NCBI GenBank assembly: GCA_964557955.1
Contig: CAZLCS010000013.1
Location: 51,291-115,290 of the forward strand
Source of the DNA: JALOOX01 sp964557955
GTDB lineage: Bacteria; Desulfobacterota; Syntrophobacteria; Syntrophobacterales; Syntrophobacteraceae
Length of the DNA stretch: 64,000 bases
Direction of reading: 5' to 3'
The notes under the pieces are model-generated. The model was not told the origin of the DNA. It searched no databases and saw only the letters and a program-made list of their open reading frames with translations. The translations under genes and the position numbers were made by a program. Below, piece after piece: positions 26,091-34,862 of the stretch. Position 1 is the first letter of the stretch. Every line of letters begins with the position of its first letter.

Positions 26091-26435
26091 ACGGGGTTCC
26101 AAGATCAGCCTGATACCATCGATGATCTGCCGAACCCGCTTCTTTGAGAGAGTTCCAATGAGATCTTCCAAGGAGCTTTTGTCCACTGTAAACAGTTGTG
26201 AGACAATTACCACGCTTTGCTTGGGGAGATTGGCTTCTCCTGATTCAAGAAGCACATTTCCCGGCGCAGCGGCTCGCTTGATATTGGATGAGAGTGCACA
26301 GACAACCACTGTATTGATGCGGCTTTGATTGAAGACATTGTTCTGAACGACCACATGGGGATGGGTATATCCGGGAGCTGAGCCTGACGTTTCATCCAGT
26401 TCGATCCAGAAGATGTCTCCCTGCTGGATCACCAT
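26079..26435 (-). CDS. mazF: MazF/PemK-type mRNA interferase toxin
   Basis: 118 aa, the usual MazF size. The conserved N-terminus GDIFWIELDETSGSAPG, the HPHVVVQNNVFN strand, and the TVVVCALSSN and SVVIVSQLFTVDK blocks identify the PemK/MazF fold, which cleaves mRNA at short motifs. Its ATG overlaps the antitoxin gene by 7 bases. The degenerate CCGTACC repeat reaches into its last codons, so its extreme C-terminus (LEPRETR) may be repeat-derived. Confidence 0.92.
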   Translation of the reverse strand: MVIQQGDIFWIELDETSGSAPGYTHPHVVVQNNVFNQSRINTVVVCALSSNIKRAAAPGNVLLESGEANLPKQSVVIVSQLFTVDKSSLEDLIGTLSKKRVRQIIDGIRLILEPRETR

Positions 26436-26683
26436 TGCCCCTCCAACACCTTGCGCTGCTTGCGGCGCATCTTACGAAAACGCTCCTGCTCATCTGCATC
26501 GGGTATATCCTCGTAGGCTTCATTGATGCGCCGGAGGAGCTCCTCGTTCTGATGGCGACGAATAAAGTCCTGCAAAGCCAGTGCAAAAAGACTGCTCCGC
26601 GACACCCTCATTTCACGGGCGATGCTCTCTGCCTGCTCAAACAATGACTTGTCGATAGAGACTGCGGTTTTAATATTTGCCAT
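26429..26683 (-). CDS. Ribbon-helix-helix antitoxin
   Basis: 84 aa beginning ANIKTAVSIDKSLFEQAESIA, a ribbon-helix-helix DNA-binding start, followed by SRSSLFALALQDFIRR and a charged C-terminal toxin-binding tail ending in RKVLEGQW. It would neutralise the adjacent MazF-type toxin and repress the operon through inverted repeats upstream. An AGAGG ribosome site lies 9 nt before the ATG, within the operator half-site. Confidence 0.9.
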   Translation of the reverse strand: MANIKTAVSIDKSLFEQAESIAREMRVSRSSLFALALQDFIRRHQNEELLRRINEAYEDIPDADEQERFRKMRRKQRKVLEGQW

Positions 26684-26686
26684 ATT

Positions 26687-26739
26687 GTTATACCTCTTTA
26701 GTTACTTTCAGTATAACGAGGTATGAGTCCGGCTGTCAA
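26687..26739 (-). promoter_or_regulatory. Toxin-antitoxin promoter and operator
   Basis: On the minus strand TTGACA (26734-26739) and TATACT (26710-26715) are 18 nt apart. Two nested inverted repeats overlap the -10 box and the ribosome site: GTTATAC (26687-26693) with GTATAAC (26711-26717), and ATACCTC (26690-26696) with GAGGTAT (26718-26724). This is a typical autoregulated antitoxin operator. Confidence 0.75.
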
Positions 26740-27084
26740 TGCAAGGCGTGATTTCCATCCGATGTCGGCGGGAGCAGAAACAGGGCTGACGCCATGGTAA
26801 GAGCTCAAGCGCGCCGGCCTGGGAATGTGAAGGTTTCTTTTCGGGAGGGGTCCGCCATGGCCTGAAGCCTCGGGTCGGCCGGCGACTCGATGCTTTGAGA
26901 ACGTTCTGCCATAGTCACGGGGTCACACCTACACATTTCACATTGTCAAGTGTGTAGGTGTGACCCCATTCTGGACGGGGTAGTGCATTACGTTTCGGAG
27001 GAAGCGGGTGGAGCCTCGATTTCGTCGCTGCCCCGGATGGCCGTCTCCTTGCTCCTCGCCTGCTCGTCTGTCCCGATCGTTGCG
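26740..27084. other. Intergenic region with a REP-like palindrome
   Basis: 345 bases between lpxK and the toxin-antitoxin promoter. The only clear structure is the 17-bp inverted repeat at 26919-26967. Confidence 0.6.
26919..26967. repeat. REP-like perfect 17-bp inverted repeat
   Basis: GGGGTCACACCTACACA (26919-26935) and its exact complement TGTGTAGGTGTGACCCC (26951-26967) flank a 15-base loop. GGGGTCA-type palindromes are often associated with REP-associated tyrosine transposases, but no transposase gene is present here. Confidence 0.88.
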
Positions 27085-28287
27085 TCATGAGGATGCATTG
27101 GAGTATCCCGGAACCGCCGTGGTTGCTGGGGATCGCCCTTGCCGGGGATCGCGTCTGAAGAGTGAGCTTTCGAGCCAGCGGTCGAGGGTTTCTCGCAGGG
27201 CGGGGAGATCGGGGCCGAAGTCCAGTGTGAGACCTGCCGCGAGGGTTATGGACTGGAGCCGGGAGGGCAGCCGCACGTAGTCTTTCTCGGTGGTGATGAG
27301 CCACTGGAGATGGTCGCGGCGGACAGATTCCAGGATTTCACATAGATCCTGCGGGTTGTAGACATGGTGGTCCGGGAAGGCCCATTGGCGGGAGAGGGCG
27401 ATTCCTTCTCGCTGCAGCGCATGGAAGAAAGACTGGGGCCGCGCGATGCCGGCGAAGGCTCCTGCCGGCCCCCCGGTCAGTCGGTCGAAGGGGATGTGGA
27501 TGCGTCCCAGGTCAAGGGCCGGCTCCCCCAGGCGGTGCCTGCAGGCAAAGATCGGCTTTCCCGGGAACTTCTCCTGGAGCAGGAGGCGTGTGGCCGCCGT
27601 GCGGTCCGGATCGTCGGCCCGGGTCAGGACGAAGGCCGAGGCCCGCTGCAGGTGGCTCACGGGTTCGCGGAGGGGACCGAGGGGCAGGACCTCTCCATTT
27701 CCGAAGGGATGACGGGCATCCAGCAGTACCAGGTCCAGGTCCCGTTCCAGGGCGAGGTGCTGGAATCCGTCGTCCAGGATCAGGATCCGGGCATGCGACA
27801 CGTGGATGGCCGCAAGCCCCGCCCGGACTCTCTCCCTCCCCACCCAGACCGGGACGTCTTCCAGCTTACGGACCATGAGAACCGGCTCGTCACCGTACCG
27901 CCGCACGAGATCCGACGTCTCCCCGGACCGAGGCACCAGAGCGACGGCTTCTCCGCTGCGGCCGTACCCGCGGCTCAGAACCGCCACCCGCAGTCCCTGG
28001 CGCTTCAGGTGATCCGCGAGCCACAGGACGAACGGCGTCTTACCCGTGCCGCCTGCCGCCAGGTTCCCGACGCTGATGACGAAAGCCGGAAGCCTGCAGG
28101 CGCGCCGTCGCTTCCTCTCCTGGTCCCGCGCGAGCCCCGGGAGATAAAAGCTTGTCGCCAGCCGAAGCAACCCGCGGACGTACCAGGGCAGAGGGCGTCC
28201 GTCCGGTGCAGCCCAGCTTTCCAGGAGTCTCCCCGCGGCCTGGCGACGCAGGCCCGCTGCAGTCATGGAAATCATGCGAAGGTTCAT
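27085..28287 (-). CDS. lpxK: Tetraacyldisaccharide 4'-kinase (lipid A synthesis)
   Basis: About 400 aa from the ATG at 28287 (28275 and 28266 are alternatives). It has the Walker A motif SVGNLAAGGTGKTP near residues 72-85, the RGYGRSGE block, GDEPVLMV, the ILDDGFQHLALERDLDLVLLD block and a C-terminal WLITTEKDYVRLP, all hallmarks of LpxK. The enzyme phosphorylates the 4' position of the lipid A disaccharide at the inner membrane. The open frame continues upstream into the cytochrome gene region, but that part has no family likeness. The octaheme cytochrome gene ends 23 bases upstream on the same strand. Length is somewhat above the usual 330-350 aa. Confidence 0.92.
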   Translation of the reverse strand: MNLRMISMTAAGLRRQAAGRLLESWAAPDGRPLPWYVRGLLRLATSFYLPGLARDQERKRRRACRLPAFVISVGNLAAGGTGKTPFVLWLADHLKRQGLRVAVLSRGYGRSGEAVALVPRSGETSDLVRRYGDEPVLMVRKLEDVPVWVGRERVRAGLAAIHVSHARILILDDGFQHLALERDLDLVLLDARHPFGNGEVLPLGPLREPVSHLQRASAFVLTRADDPDRTAATRLLLQEKFPGKPIFACRHRLGEPALDLGRIHIPFDRLTGGPAGAFAGIARPQSFFHALQREGIALSRQWAFPDHHVYNPQDLCEILESVRRDHLQWLITTEKDYVRLPSRLQSITLAAGLTLDFGPDLPALRETLDRWLESSLFRRDPRQGRSPATTAVPGYSNASS

Positions 28288-28310
28288 GCATCCGGCATCC
28301 GGTCCGGAAA

Positions 28311-29654
28311 CTACTTTTTTTTGTGCCCGGATTTTAGGGGTCCTTCCGCCATCCTTGTCGCCATGGCCCGCATGAGCTCGGCCTGCTCCCTGATTTCCGT
28401 CAGATCCCGCTGCATGGCGCTCCACCCGTACCACAACGAATAGTCCGGGTTGTTGTGGAAGGCGCCCTGGAAGGTTCGCATGCGGTGCTCGAGGAACATG
28501 ATGAAGAGCTTCTGCTCGATGGTTGTCGGAGCATCGTGGAAGGTGAGCAGGTCCGGAAACGGGCTTGCGTAGCTCTCCGGTTTCTTCAGGGTCCCATCCA
28601 GGTAGAGGCCCGCCACCACTCGAATGGCCTCGGCCATCAACCGGTCGGCCTCCCGGATCATCTGATCCCCCTTTTCCAGCTCGCTCCGGCTGAAGTTGCT
28701 GGAATGGCACTGGTTGCAGATCTTGAGCATTCTGTCCCGCTCGAGCTGCCAGGATTCCTGTGTCAACCGCGCGATGTCGGCGGCCTTGACCGCTTCCAGC
28801 CGGGGCGTGGGCTTGCCGTCCTGGTCCAGGACGCCCAGCGCCTGCAGGATGGTGACCCGGTCGGCAGCCCACCTGGGGTCATCCGGCATGGGGAGTCGCA
28901 CGGCCAGGAAGCCCCATGCGGCGCGCACCTCGTGGTTGCCCTCCTGCATGTGGCAGGTCTGGCAGGTGGGGGCGGCGGCATCCTCGGGCAGCACCTTGTT
29001 CTGCTTCAGGAGGTACCGGACGCCGTGCTTGGACGACGAGTACATTTCCCACTGGGGATGATCGATGCCCATGTGGCAGGTCTGGCACACCTGCGGCGAC
29101 CGGGCCTCCTCGGCCGAAAACAGGTGCCGGGTGTGGCAGACGTCACACGAGGCCAGGCCGAAATCGGCTCCGGACTCCCTGAGCGTCTTGAGCTCGGCTT
29201 CGCTTTTGAGACCATGGCGGTGGCACCCGCCGCAGCCCTTGAGGCCTTCGATCTGGGCCATGGGCTGCCAGTGGACCGTCGGCATGGCGTTCATGGAGAT
29301 CCAGGCCAGGGCGTGCTTGCCCCCCTTGAACTGCTGGACCTGCTGTTCGTGGCAAACGACGCATTTTTCGGGGAGGGCCGGCTCCACACGGTCCACGTCG
29401 TCCTTGGAGAGATGATTTCCGCCGTGACAGGCCTGGCAGTTCACATCGTTCAGGCTGTGTCTGCTGAGCTGCCAGTCGGACACGATCTTGGGGTGCAGAT
29501 CCTTGTGGCAGTCCACACAGGCCTGCCCCTGATCCGGCGGCAGCTCCCCGGCAGGCGGCTGGGCCGGCTGCTGGGGTTGTGCGCGGAGCTGCACCTCGAT
29601 GAACAACCCGACAAAGATGAAGACTGGAATCACCACAAGCAGAAGTCTTTTCAT
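28311..29654 (-). CDS. Octaheme HAO-like cytochrome c
   Basis: 447 aa from the ATG at 29654, with a GGGGAAGG ribosome site. Residues 1-24 are a hydrophobic export signal or anchor. Eight CXXCH motifs follow: CVDCH, CQACH, CVVCH, CGGCH, CDVCH, CQTCH, CQTCH and CNQCH. The block WEMYSSSKHG before the seventh motif is typical of the hydroxylamine oxidoreductase (HAO) family. Anaerobes carry HAO relatives thought to reduce nitrite or hydroxylamine rather than oxidise it. The protein would sit in the periplasm, perhaps membrane-tethered. A frame extends upstream to 29846, but that portion is antisense to a heptamer repeat and should not be annotated. Neighbouring quinol dehydrogenase genes are absent, so its redox partner is unknown. 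Confidence 0.88.
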   Translation of the reverse strand: MKRLLLVVIPVFIFVGLFIEVQLRAQPQQPAQPPAGELPPDQGQACVDCHKDLHPKIVSDWQLSRHSLNDVNCQACHGGNHLSKDDVDRVEPALPEKCVVCHEQQVQQFKGGKHALAWISMNAMPTVHWQPMAQIEGLKGCGGCHRHGLKSEAELKTLRESGADFGLASCDVCHTRHLFSAEEARSPQVCQTCHMGIDHPQWEMYSSSKHGVRYLLKQNKVLPEDAAAPTCQTCHMQEGNHEVRAAWGFLAVRLPMPDDPRWAADRVTILQALGVLDQDGKPTPRLEAVKAADIARLTQESWQLERDRMLKICNQCHSSNFSRSELEKGDQMIREADRLMAEAIRVVAGLYLDGTLKKPESYASPFPDLLTFHDAPTTIEQKLFIMFLEHRMRTFQGAFHNNPDYSLWYGWSAMQRDLTEIREQAELMRAMATRMAEGPLKSGHKKK

Positions 29655-29728
29655 GACAGCCTTCCCCATCTTCAGATGGCTCAACGGATAGCTTCTCCAT
29701 TCATGGCAATCGCTCATGTCCGGCCGGG

Positions 29729-29820
29729 GCACCCCCGAACGCTGCAAAGGCTCGATGGCTGCAGGACAAGAACTTGAAACTTGAAACCAGAAACTTGAAA
29801 CATTTCCAATCAGGATACTC
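29729..29820 (+). repeat. CGAAACT heptamer element, copy b
   Basis: The left flank GGCACCCCCGAACGCTGCAA is homologous to that of copy a. The core is a short run of TTGAAAC-type heptamers (about 29770-29802), and the right flank TTTCCAATCAGGAT resembles copy f. Confidence 0.75.
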
Positions 29821-30301
29821 CCCCCCCCCGACCCCGTCAACGCCATTCACAGAGCGGGTTTCAAAGGGCTCGGGAAACTTGTCAATGCTTTCCCCGGGAT
29901 CTTGTGCTCACTTCCGAGCGAACCAGGGATGTGTGGAATGCCCGGCTGGTGGCAAATGGAGCCCTGGAGGTTCAAAGTCCCTGCCGCTGGAAACCGCTGC
30001 AATGAAAAGATGTCCGTGCCGACACTGATAATTCTTTCAGTATAATGCTCACTCTGCTATATTGATCACAGAACAGGGTGGTTTCAGATCTTCCCGCAGG
30101 TCGGTGCATTGGGGTGGGCGACAAGGGTCTTTCTTGAACGTTGTGACCGTAATCCGGAAAGAAGGGGCCGAATGAAGGGTATGCTGGCTTGGAGCTTGCC
30201 TGGACACTCCCCGAAGACCGGACGTATCGATGAGTCGGGGGAGCTCTTCTGTAATTCCTTGTGAGCGATCTTTCGTACAATCTTGGTTGAAAGGCTTTTT
30301 C

Positions 30302-30416
30302 TGAACAGTCCCACACAGCCCTTCAGACCGCTCTGAACCATGAAAAGGCTCATAGTGAGCTGATTTTGACTCGAAACTCGAAACTCGAAACTCGAAACTC
30401 GAAACTTCTCGTGGCG
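30302..30416 (+). repeat. CGAAACT heptamer element, copy c
   Basis: Five consecutive CGAAACT units occupy about 30371-30407, ending 15 bases before the histidine kinase ATG. The left flank contains TGAAAAGGCTCATAG, matching the TGAAAAGGCCCAC of copy d. Confidence 0.82.
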
Positions 30417-30422
30417 GACTCA

Positions 30423-33314
30423 ATGGAAGACAAGGGTATACCGCCTGAACCGTACCTTGAGGAGCTGGAGAACCTTCGAGTGCATGCCCGAAGGTTCGAG
30501 TCTGTGGTTCTTGGCTCGAATCCTTCCCCGGACTCGGGACTGGAGGAGATCCATCGCATTGCCACGGATATCCTCCCCGACCGCATGTTCGCCAAGGATC
30601 TGGAGGGGCGTTATGTTCTGTTCAACGACGCCTCCTCCAAATACTGGTCCCTTCCTCAGGATCAGGTGCTGGGGCGCACGGATGCCGAGATTCACCCCCC
30701 TGAGATCGCCGACACGTTCGCTCGAAGCGACCGTATGGTATTCGAGGCCGGCGAGCCAGTTGTGGTTGAAGAATACGTAACGGGAAGGGACAGGGTGCCT
30801 CGGGTGCTGGCGGTCATGAAAGTCCCCCTTCGCAATACATCGGGGAAGTTGTGGGGTCTGATAGGTATTTCCAAAGATATTACCGAGTTGAGGCGTTACC
30901 AGGAAACGCTTAGACGCCGGGATGCCATCCTCAAGGCCGTCAATAGCGCGGCGGAACAATTCTTGCGCGACGGATTCGAAGTCCCCACCTTGAACAAGGT
31001 CCTTGGAATTTTGGGGGCAGCGGCGAAGGTCAGCCGTGTGTATGTCTTTGAGAACAGGCAGACCGGAGAGGGGATTCTGCTCACCAGTCAGATTGCGGAA
31101 TGGGTGGGCCCTGGAGTCGAACCGAAGGGAAACAACCCCGACCTCTGCAATTTTCCCTGGCTGGAAGGAGGCATGGAGCGTTGGGCCAATGCTTTGAAGC
31201 GGGGGGAGTGTATCCGAGGACACGTGAGAGATTTCCCACAGTCCGAACAGGATATCTTGACGCCACAGGGTACTAAATCGGTCGTCGCAGCTCCCATCCT
31301 CCTGGACGGGGAATGGTGGGGCTTCATTGGTTTCGATGAGTGCAGTCGCGAGCGTGAATGGGGAGCGGGGGAATTCGAGGCCATAAAGGCAGCGGGAAAT
31401 ATGGTGGCTGCAGCAATCCAGCATATGCGAGCTCGTTTGGAATTGTTGCAGTTTCGTGATTATCTTCAAAATCTGGTATATGAACGCACTCAGGACTTGG
31501 AGAGATCCAACGAGGATCTTTTCCAGGAGATCGAGATCCGAAAGTCAACGGAAGAGAAGCTGAGCATGCGAGCCGCTGAACTTGCCGCACTCAATCGTCT
31601 CGGCCGCAAAGTGAACGCTACTTTGGCCCACGAGACGGTAGCCGAGTCAGCGGTAGAGGAAATCATGAAGGCCATGATGCCGGATGCTGCGGTCTTTCTC
31701 CTCCGGCGAGGCCGTTTTCTCATGCCGTTGGCGGTGAATCCGAAAGACGCCTTCATCTGCACTGATTCCATTTCTGTACGGTCCGTCGGCGAATGTCTGT
31801 GCGGAAACGCCGTCTCCAGCGGGGAGACGGTTTATTCCCTGGATATCCACCAGGACCCCCGCTGCACATGCACCTATTTCAAAGAGTCCGGTTTTCGGTC
31901 TGTTGCGTCCATACCGCTGGTGAGCGATGAGGAGGTTCTGGGGGTGCTGACCCTGGCCTCAAGGATGGAGAGGGATTTCGCGGAAGAAGAGGATTTCATA
32001 CAGGCCTTTTCCAACCAGGTGAGCGTGGGGCTCCGCAACGCTCTGCTCTATGAGCAGCTCCAGTGGCATGTGAAGGAGCTCCAGAAAGGGTTTCATGAGC
32101 TGCAGCGGGCTCAGGAGGTTCGCGAAGAACTGGAATCCCAGTTGCGTCAGATCCAGAAAATGGAGGCCATAGGGACTCTTGCTGGAGGCATCGCCCATGA
32201 GTTCAACAACCTTTTGCAGAGCGTGCAGGGATATGCCGAGCTGATTCTTCTGGGCAAAGACGAGAGCAATCCGGATTATCAACGCCTCAAAGCCATCTGC
32301 CGGGCCGCCATGCGGGGAGGTGAGCTGACGCAGCAGCTTCTGACCTACAGCCGCAAGTCCGAGAGCAAGCTGCGCCCGGTGGACCTGAACCGGGAGGTTC
32401 TTGAAACGAACCGGATTCTCGAGCGTACCCTTCCCAAGATGATCCATATCCAGCTGGATCTGGCTTCCGACCTTCCCAGGGTGAAGGCGGATCCTCAGCA
32501 GATCGAGCAGGTGCTCATCAATCTGGCCCTCAATGCCCGGGATGCCATGCCCCAGGGCGGAACCCTCACCATCCAGACGGAAAGGATTGTCTCCGATGAG
32601 AATGAGGCCATGGCTCAACCGGCACTGCTTCCCGGCGAATATGTGCGCCTCCGGGTGAGGGATACGGGCCATGGGATGGAAAGCTCTACGATCGAGCGGA
32701 TCTTCGATCCCTTCTACACCACCAAGGAGGTCGGGAAGGGGACGGGGCTCGGGCTGGCCATCGTCTATGGCATCGTCCAAAACCACTCCGGCGTCATCAC
32801 TTGCGAAAGTGAGCCGGAAAAAGGTGCATGCTTCGATATCTATCTCCCGGCGGGAATCCATGAGGAAGAGCTGTCACCGGCCGAATTGGATGCGGAGCTG
32901 GTGGGAGGGCGAGAGACCATCCTCCTGATCGACGATGAGGACTTTCTGCGTGCGCTCGGAGAGCAGGTCCTCGGGCTGTATGGATATGTGGTTTTGACCG
33001 CCGCCGACGCCGATACGGCCATCGCCATCTACGAAAAGCAATGGAGCCGCATCGATCTCGTCATCCTGGATCTCATTATGCCGGGAAAGAGCGGCTATCA
33101 GTGCATGGAGAGGCTCCTCCAGGTCAATCCCGAAGTACGCATTATCGTGGCAAGCGGCTACGTGGAGATGGAAGGCTGGGGAAGCGAGCAGCTGGTTCAT
33201 GCGAGATTCATCATCAGGAAGCCCTATGAAATGCGGGACCTGCTTCACCTGGTTCGAAGGGTCCTTGATCACAACGATCTGGATCACCTGGAGGACGAGG
33301 GTGCCGAGGAATGA
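30423..33314 (+). CDS. Hybrid sensor histidine kinase (PAS-GAF-GAF-HisKA-HATPase-REC)
   Basis: About 963 aa. In order: a PAS domain (about 40-155), a GAF domain (about 165-345), a short coiled coil, a second GAF domain (about 385-535) with a Cys cluster DPRCTCTYF, a HisKA domain with phosphoacceptor His near residue 592 in GIAHEFNNLL, an HATPase domain (NLALNARDAM, DTGHGM, GKGTGLGLAI), and a receiver domain from about 831 with Asp near 883 in VILDLIMPG. It senses an intracellular or redox cue and autophosphorylates. I reject the upstream start at 30366 because those residues are encoded by a heptamer repeat; the ATG at 30423 starts just after it. The cognate output partner is not adjacent. 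Confidence 0.92.
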   Translation: MEDKGIPPEPYLEELENLRVHARRFESVVLGSNPSPDSGLEEIHRIATDILPDRMFAKDLEGRYVLFNDASSKYWSLPQDQVLGRTDAEIHPPEIADTFARSDRMVFEAGEPVVVEEYVTGRDRVPRVLAVMKVPLRNTSGKLWGLIGISKDITELRRYQETLRRRDAILKAVNSAAEQFLRDGFEVPTLNKVLGILGAAAKVSRVYVFENRQTGEGILLTSQIAEWVGPGVEPKGNNPDLCNFPWLEGGMERWANALKRGECIRGHVRDFPQSEQDILTPQGTKSVVAAPILLDGEWWGFIGFDECSREREWGAGEFEAIKAAGNMVAAAIQHMRARLELLQFRDYLQNLVYERTQDLERSNEDLFQEIEIRKSTEEKLSMRAAELAALNRLGRKVNATLAHETVAESAVEEIMKAMMPDAAVFLLRRGRFLMPLAVNPKDAFICTDSISVRSVGECLCGNAVSSGETVYSLDIHQDPRCTCTYFKESGFRSVASIPLVSDEEVLGVLTLASRMERDFAEEEDFIQAFSNQVSVGLRNALLYEQLQWHVKELQKGFHELQRAQEVREELESQLRQIQKMEAIGTLAGGIAHEFNNLLQSVQGYAELILLGKDESNPDYQRLKAICRAAMRGGELTQQLLTYSRKSESKLRPVDLNREVLETNRILERTLPKMIHIQLDLASDLPRVKADPQQIEQVLINLALNARDAMPQGGTLTIQTERIVSDENEAMAQPALLPGEYVRLRVRDTGHGMESSTIERIFDPFYTTKEVGKGTGLGLAIVYGIVQNHSGVITCESEPEKGACFDIYLPAGIHEEELSPAELDAELVGGRETILLIDDEDFLRALGEQVLGLYGYVVLTAADADTAIAIYEKQWSRIDLVILDLIMPGKSGYQCMERLLQVNPEVRIIVASGYVEMEGWGSEQLVHARFIIRKPYEMRDLLHLVRRVLDHNDLDHLEDEGAEE

Positions 33315-33446
33315 AACTGGATAGAAGAGTCCCCCTGCAGCTGCTGGGTGTCATTCGGGTGAAAGCCCGATTTCGGGGCGTTCGGTGAGCTCTGGACTCC
33401 GACGCTCGCAGGGGTGACGGCATATTCGGACGTCCTGGACACCGTT

Positions 33447-34406
33447 TCAGGGTAGAATGCGTGTGCCGGCCCTTCCCGACACGGCCCTTTCGATGTCTCC
33501 AATGTCACAGATAACGGCCGGTCTGCCCGTACGACGGACAAAGTCCGAAGCCGCTTCAACCTTGGGTCCCATGGAGCCTGAGGGAAATTCTCCGCGACTC
33601 AGGTGAGCGGCAGCCTCGGCCAGTGTCAGGCGTCCCAGGAATCGTTGTCCAGGGCTCCCGAAAGACAGCGCCACTCCCGGCACGTCCGTCGCGATAACCA
33701 GCATCTCGGCTTCCACTTCGCTCGCGAGCACGGCACTGGCGAGATCCTTGTCAATGACGGCGTCCACGCCGTGGAAGGTCCGTCGCTCCTTGACAACGGG
33801 AATTCCCCCGCCTCCGCAGGCGATGACCATGAACCCCATTTGGATGAGCCTCAGGATTTCACGCTTTTCCACGATGGTGATGGGTCTTGGGGATGCCACC
33901 ACCCGTCGATAACCCTTGGCGGTCTTGACGGTTGGGTAGGGCAGTCCGATGGCCTCGGATTCCGAAAAGCCCGGGCCGATGGGTTTGGTCGGGTTCGAGA
34001 ATGCCGGGTCGTTTTCGTCCACGACGACATAGCTCAGAATACTCACAAACAACTGCTCGGAGTCGGGGTCGAGCTCCATGAGTTCGTTGTCGAGGGTGGA
34101 TTCGATCATGTATCCGATCTGGCCCTGGGTCTGAGCCACGAGGATTTCCAGGGGCAGCCGGGGGAGTGTGCTGCAGCATTCCTGCTGAAGGAGCAGGTGG
34201 CCCACCTGGGGGCCGTTTCCGTGAGTGATGATGATTCGATAATGTCGCGACAGCCTGGCGATCTGCCGCATGGGAGTCCGCAGATTCTCGAGCTGATCGG
34301 AAATGGTCCCTTCCTCTCCCTTCCGGATCAGGGCATTGCCGCCCAGAGCGATCAGGATGACAGGATTGGGGGAATCTGTTGAGGGCAAGGATTCCATCAG
34401 CTCCAA
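33447..34406 (-). CDS. arcC: Carbamate kinase
   Basis: 319 aa of normal length. It starts near PNPVILIALGGNALIRKGEEG and carries ITHGNGPQVGHLL, a QTQGQIGYMIE block, KPIGPGFSE, CGGGGIPVVKE and the closing SMGPKVEAASDFV motif. Carbamate kinase interconverts carbamoyl phosphate and ADP with carbamate and ATP in the cytoplasm, usually in arginine or agmatine breakdown. No arginine deiminase pathway partners are next to it, so it may supply or consume carbamoyl phosphate as a stand-alone enzyme. The ATG at 34397 (second Met) is an alternative start. Confidence 0.93.
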   Translation of the reverse strand: MELMESLPSTDSPNPVILIALGGNALIRKGEEGTISDQLENLRTPMRQIARLSRHYRIIITHGNGPQVGHLLLQQECCSTLPRLPLEILVAQTQGQIGYMIESTLDNELMELDPDSEQLFVSILSYVVVDENDPAFSNPTKPIGPGFSESEAIGLPYPTVKTAKGYRRVVASPRPITIVEKREILRLIQMGFMVIACGGGGIPVVKERRTFHGVDAVIDKDLASAVLASEVEAEMLVIATDVPGVALSFGSPGQRFLGRLTLAEAAAHLSRGEFPSGSMGPKVEAASDFVRRTGRPAVICDIGDIERAVSGRAGTRILP

Positions 34407-34862
34407 CTCCCGTAGTTGGGGTCCGATTGAGTGGATCTAACACAACCCCCCTGTTTTTGTTTGCGGGAAGGGCAAGCGGGGAAGCGAAAGCATGCATGCG
34501 GCGCACCCACTCCTTTTCTTTAACGGTCGGACTTGAGGGCGTCAAGGTGCGGCCTTCAGGAAGGGGATCAGGGGCACGTGGAGATGATCCTTAGGGGCTT
34601 GAGCTTTTATGGCAGCGTCTGTGAGCATTCACGAATGCTTCATTACGTGCAATTCATCCTGAAGTCATGTTAGATTGCCGGTGCAGGGGCAAAGCGTTCC
34701 TTTGAGGTGGTGAAGCTCTCTTTGCACTGACAGCAGAGATCCTTTCGTCCAACGTCGTGCGGCTCCTGGGGGACAGGATGAAGAAGCAGGAAGGTGAGAG
34801 CGAGTATTGCCCGATGTGGCAGGTTGTTATGACAGAGATTCTGAAGCCTGGAGATCAGCCCC
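34407..34862. other. Divergent intergenic region
   Basis: 456 bases between carbamate kinase (minus) and the NYN-domain gene (plus). No RNA gene, repeat or promoter could be assigned. A GGAGATCAG ribosome site lies just before 34863. Confidence 0.4.

Larger units (their letters stand above)
29655..30422. other. Repeat-containing intergenic region upstream of the hybrid kinase
   Basis: 768 bases between the divergent cytochrome and histidine kinase genes. It contains heptamer element copies b and c, a run of ten C residues near 29821-29830, and a TATAAT at about 30040-30045 without a good -35 box. No gene is visible. Confidence 0.6.

Noticed and set aside
26919..26967. Possible tRNA or small RNA from the strong stem
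   Set aside because: It is a single perfect palindrome with no cloverleaf, T-loop or CCA; a REP-like sequence fits better.
28288..28872. N-terminal extension of the lpxK frame
   Set aside because: The added residues overlap the octaheme cytochrome gene and have low-complexity Gly/Arg/Pro composition; LpxK similarity starts only after 28287.
29821..29830. Run of ten C residues as a phase-variable tract
   Set aside because: It is intergenic and about 600 bases from the next start, so no gene is likely to be switched by slippage.
29655..29846. N-terminal extension of the octaheme cytochrome
   Set aside because: It is partly antisense to heptamer element copy b (VSSFWFQVSS), and a good ribosome site and signal sequence start at 29654.
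30302..30416. Possible CRISPR array from regular CGAAACT units
   Set aside because: Units are 7 bases with no spacers, and no cas genes are present; it is a tandem repeat within a dispersed element.
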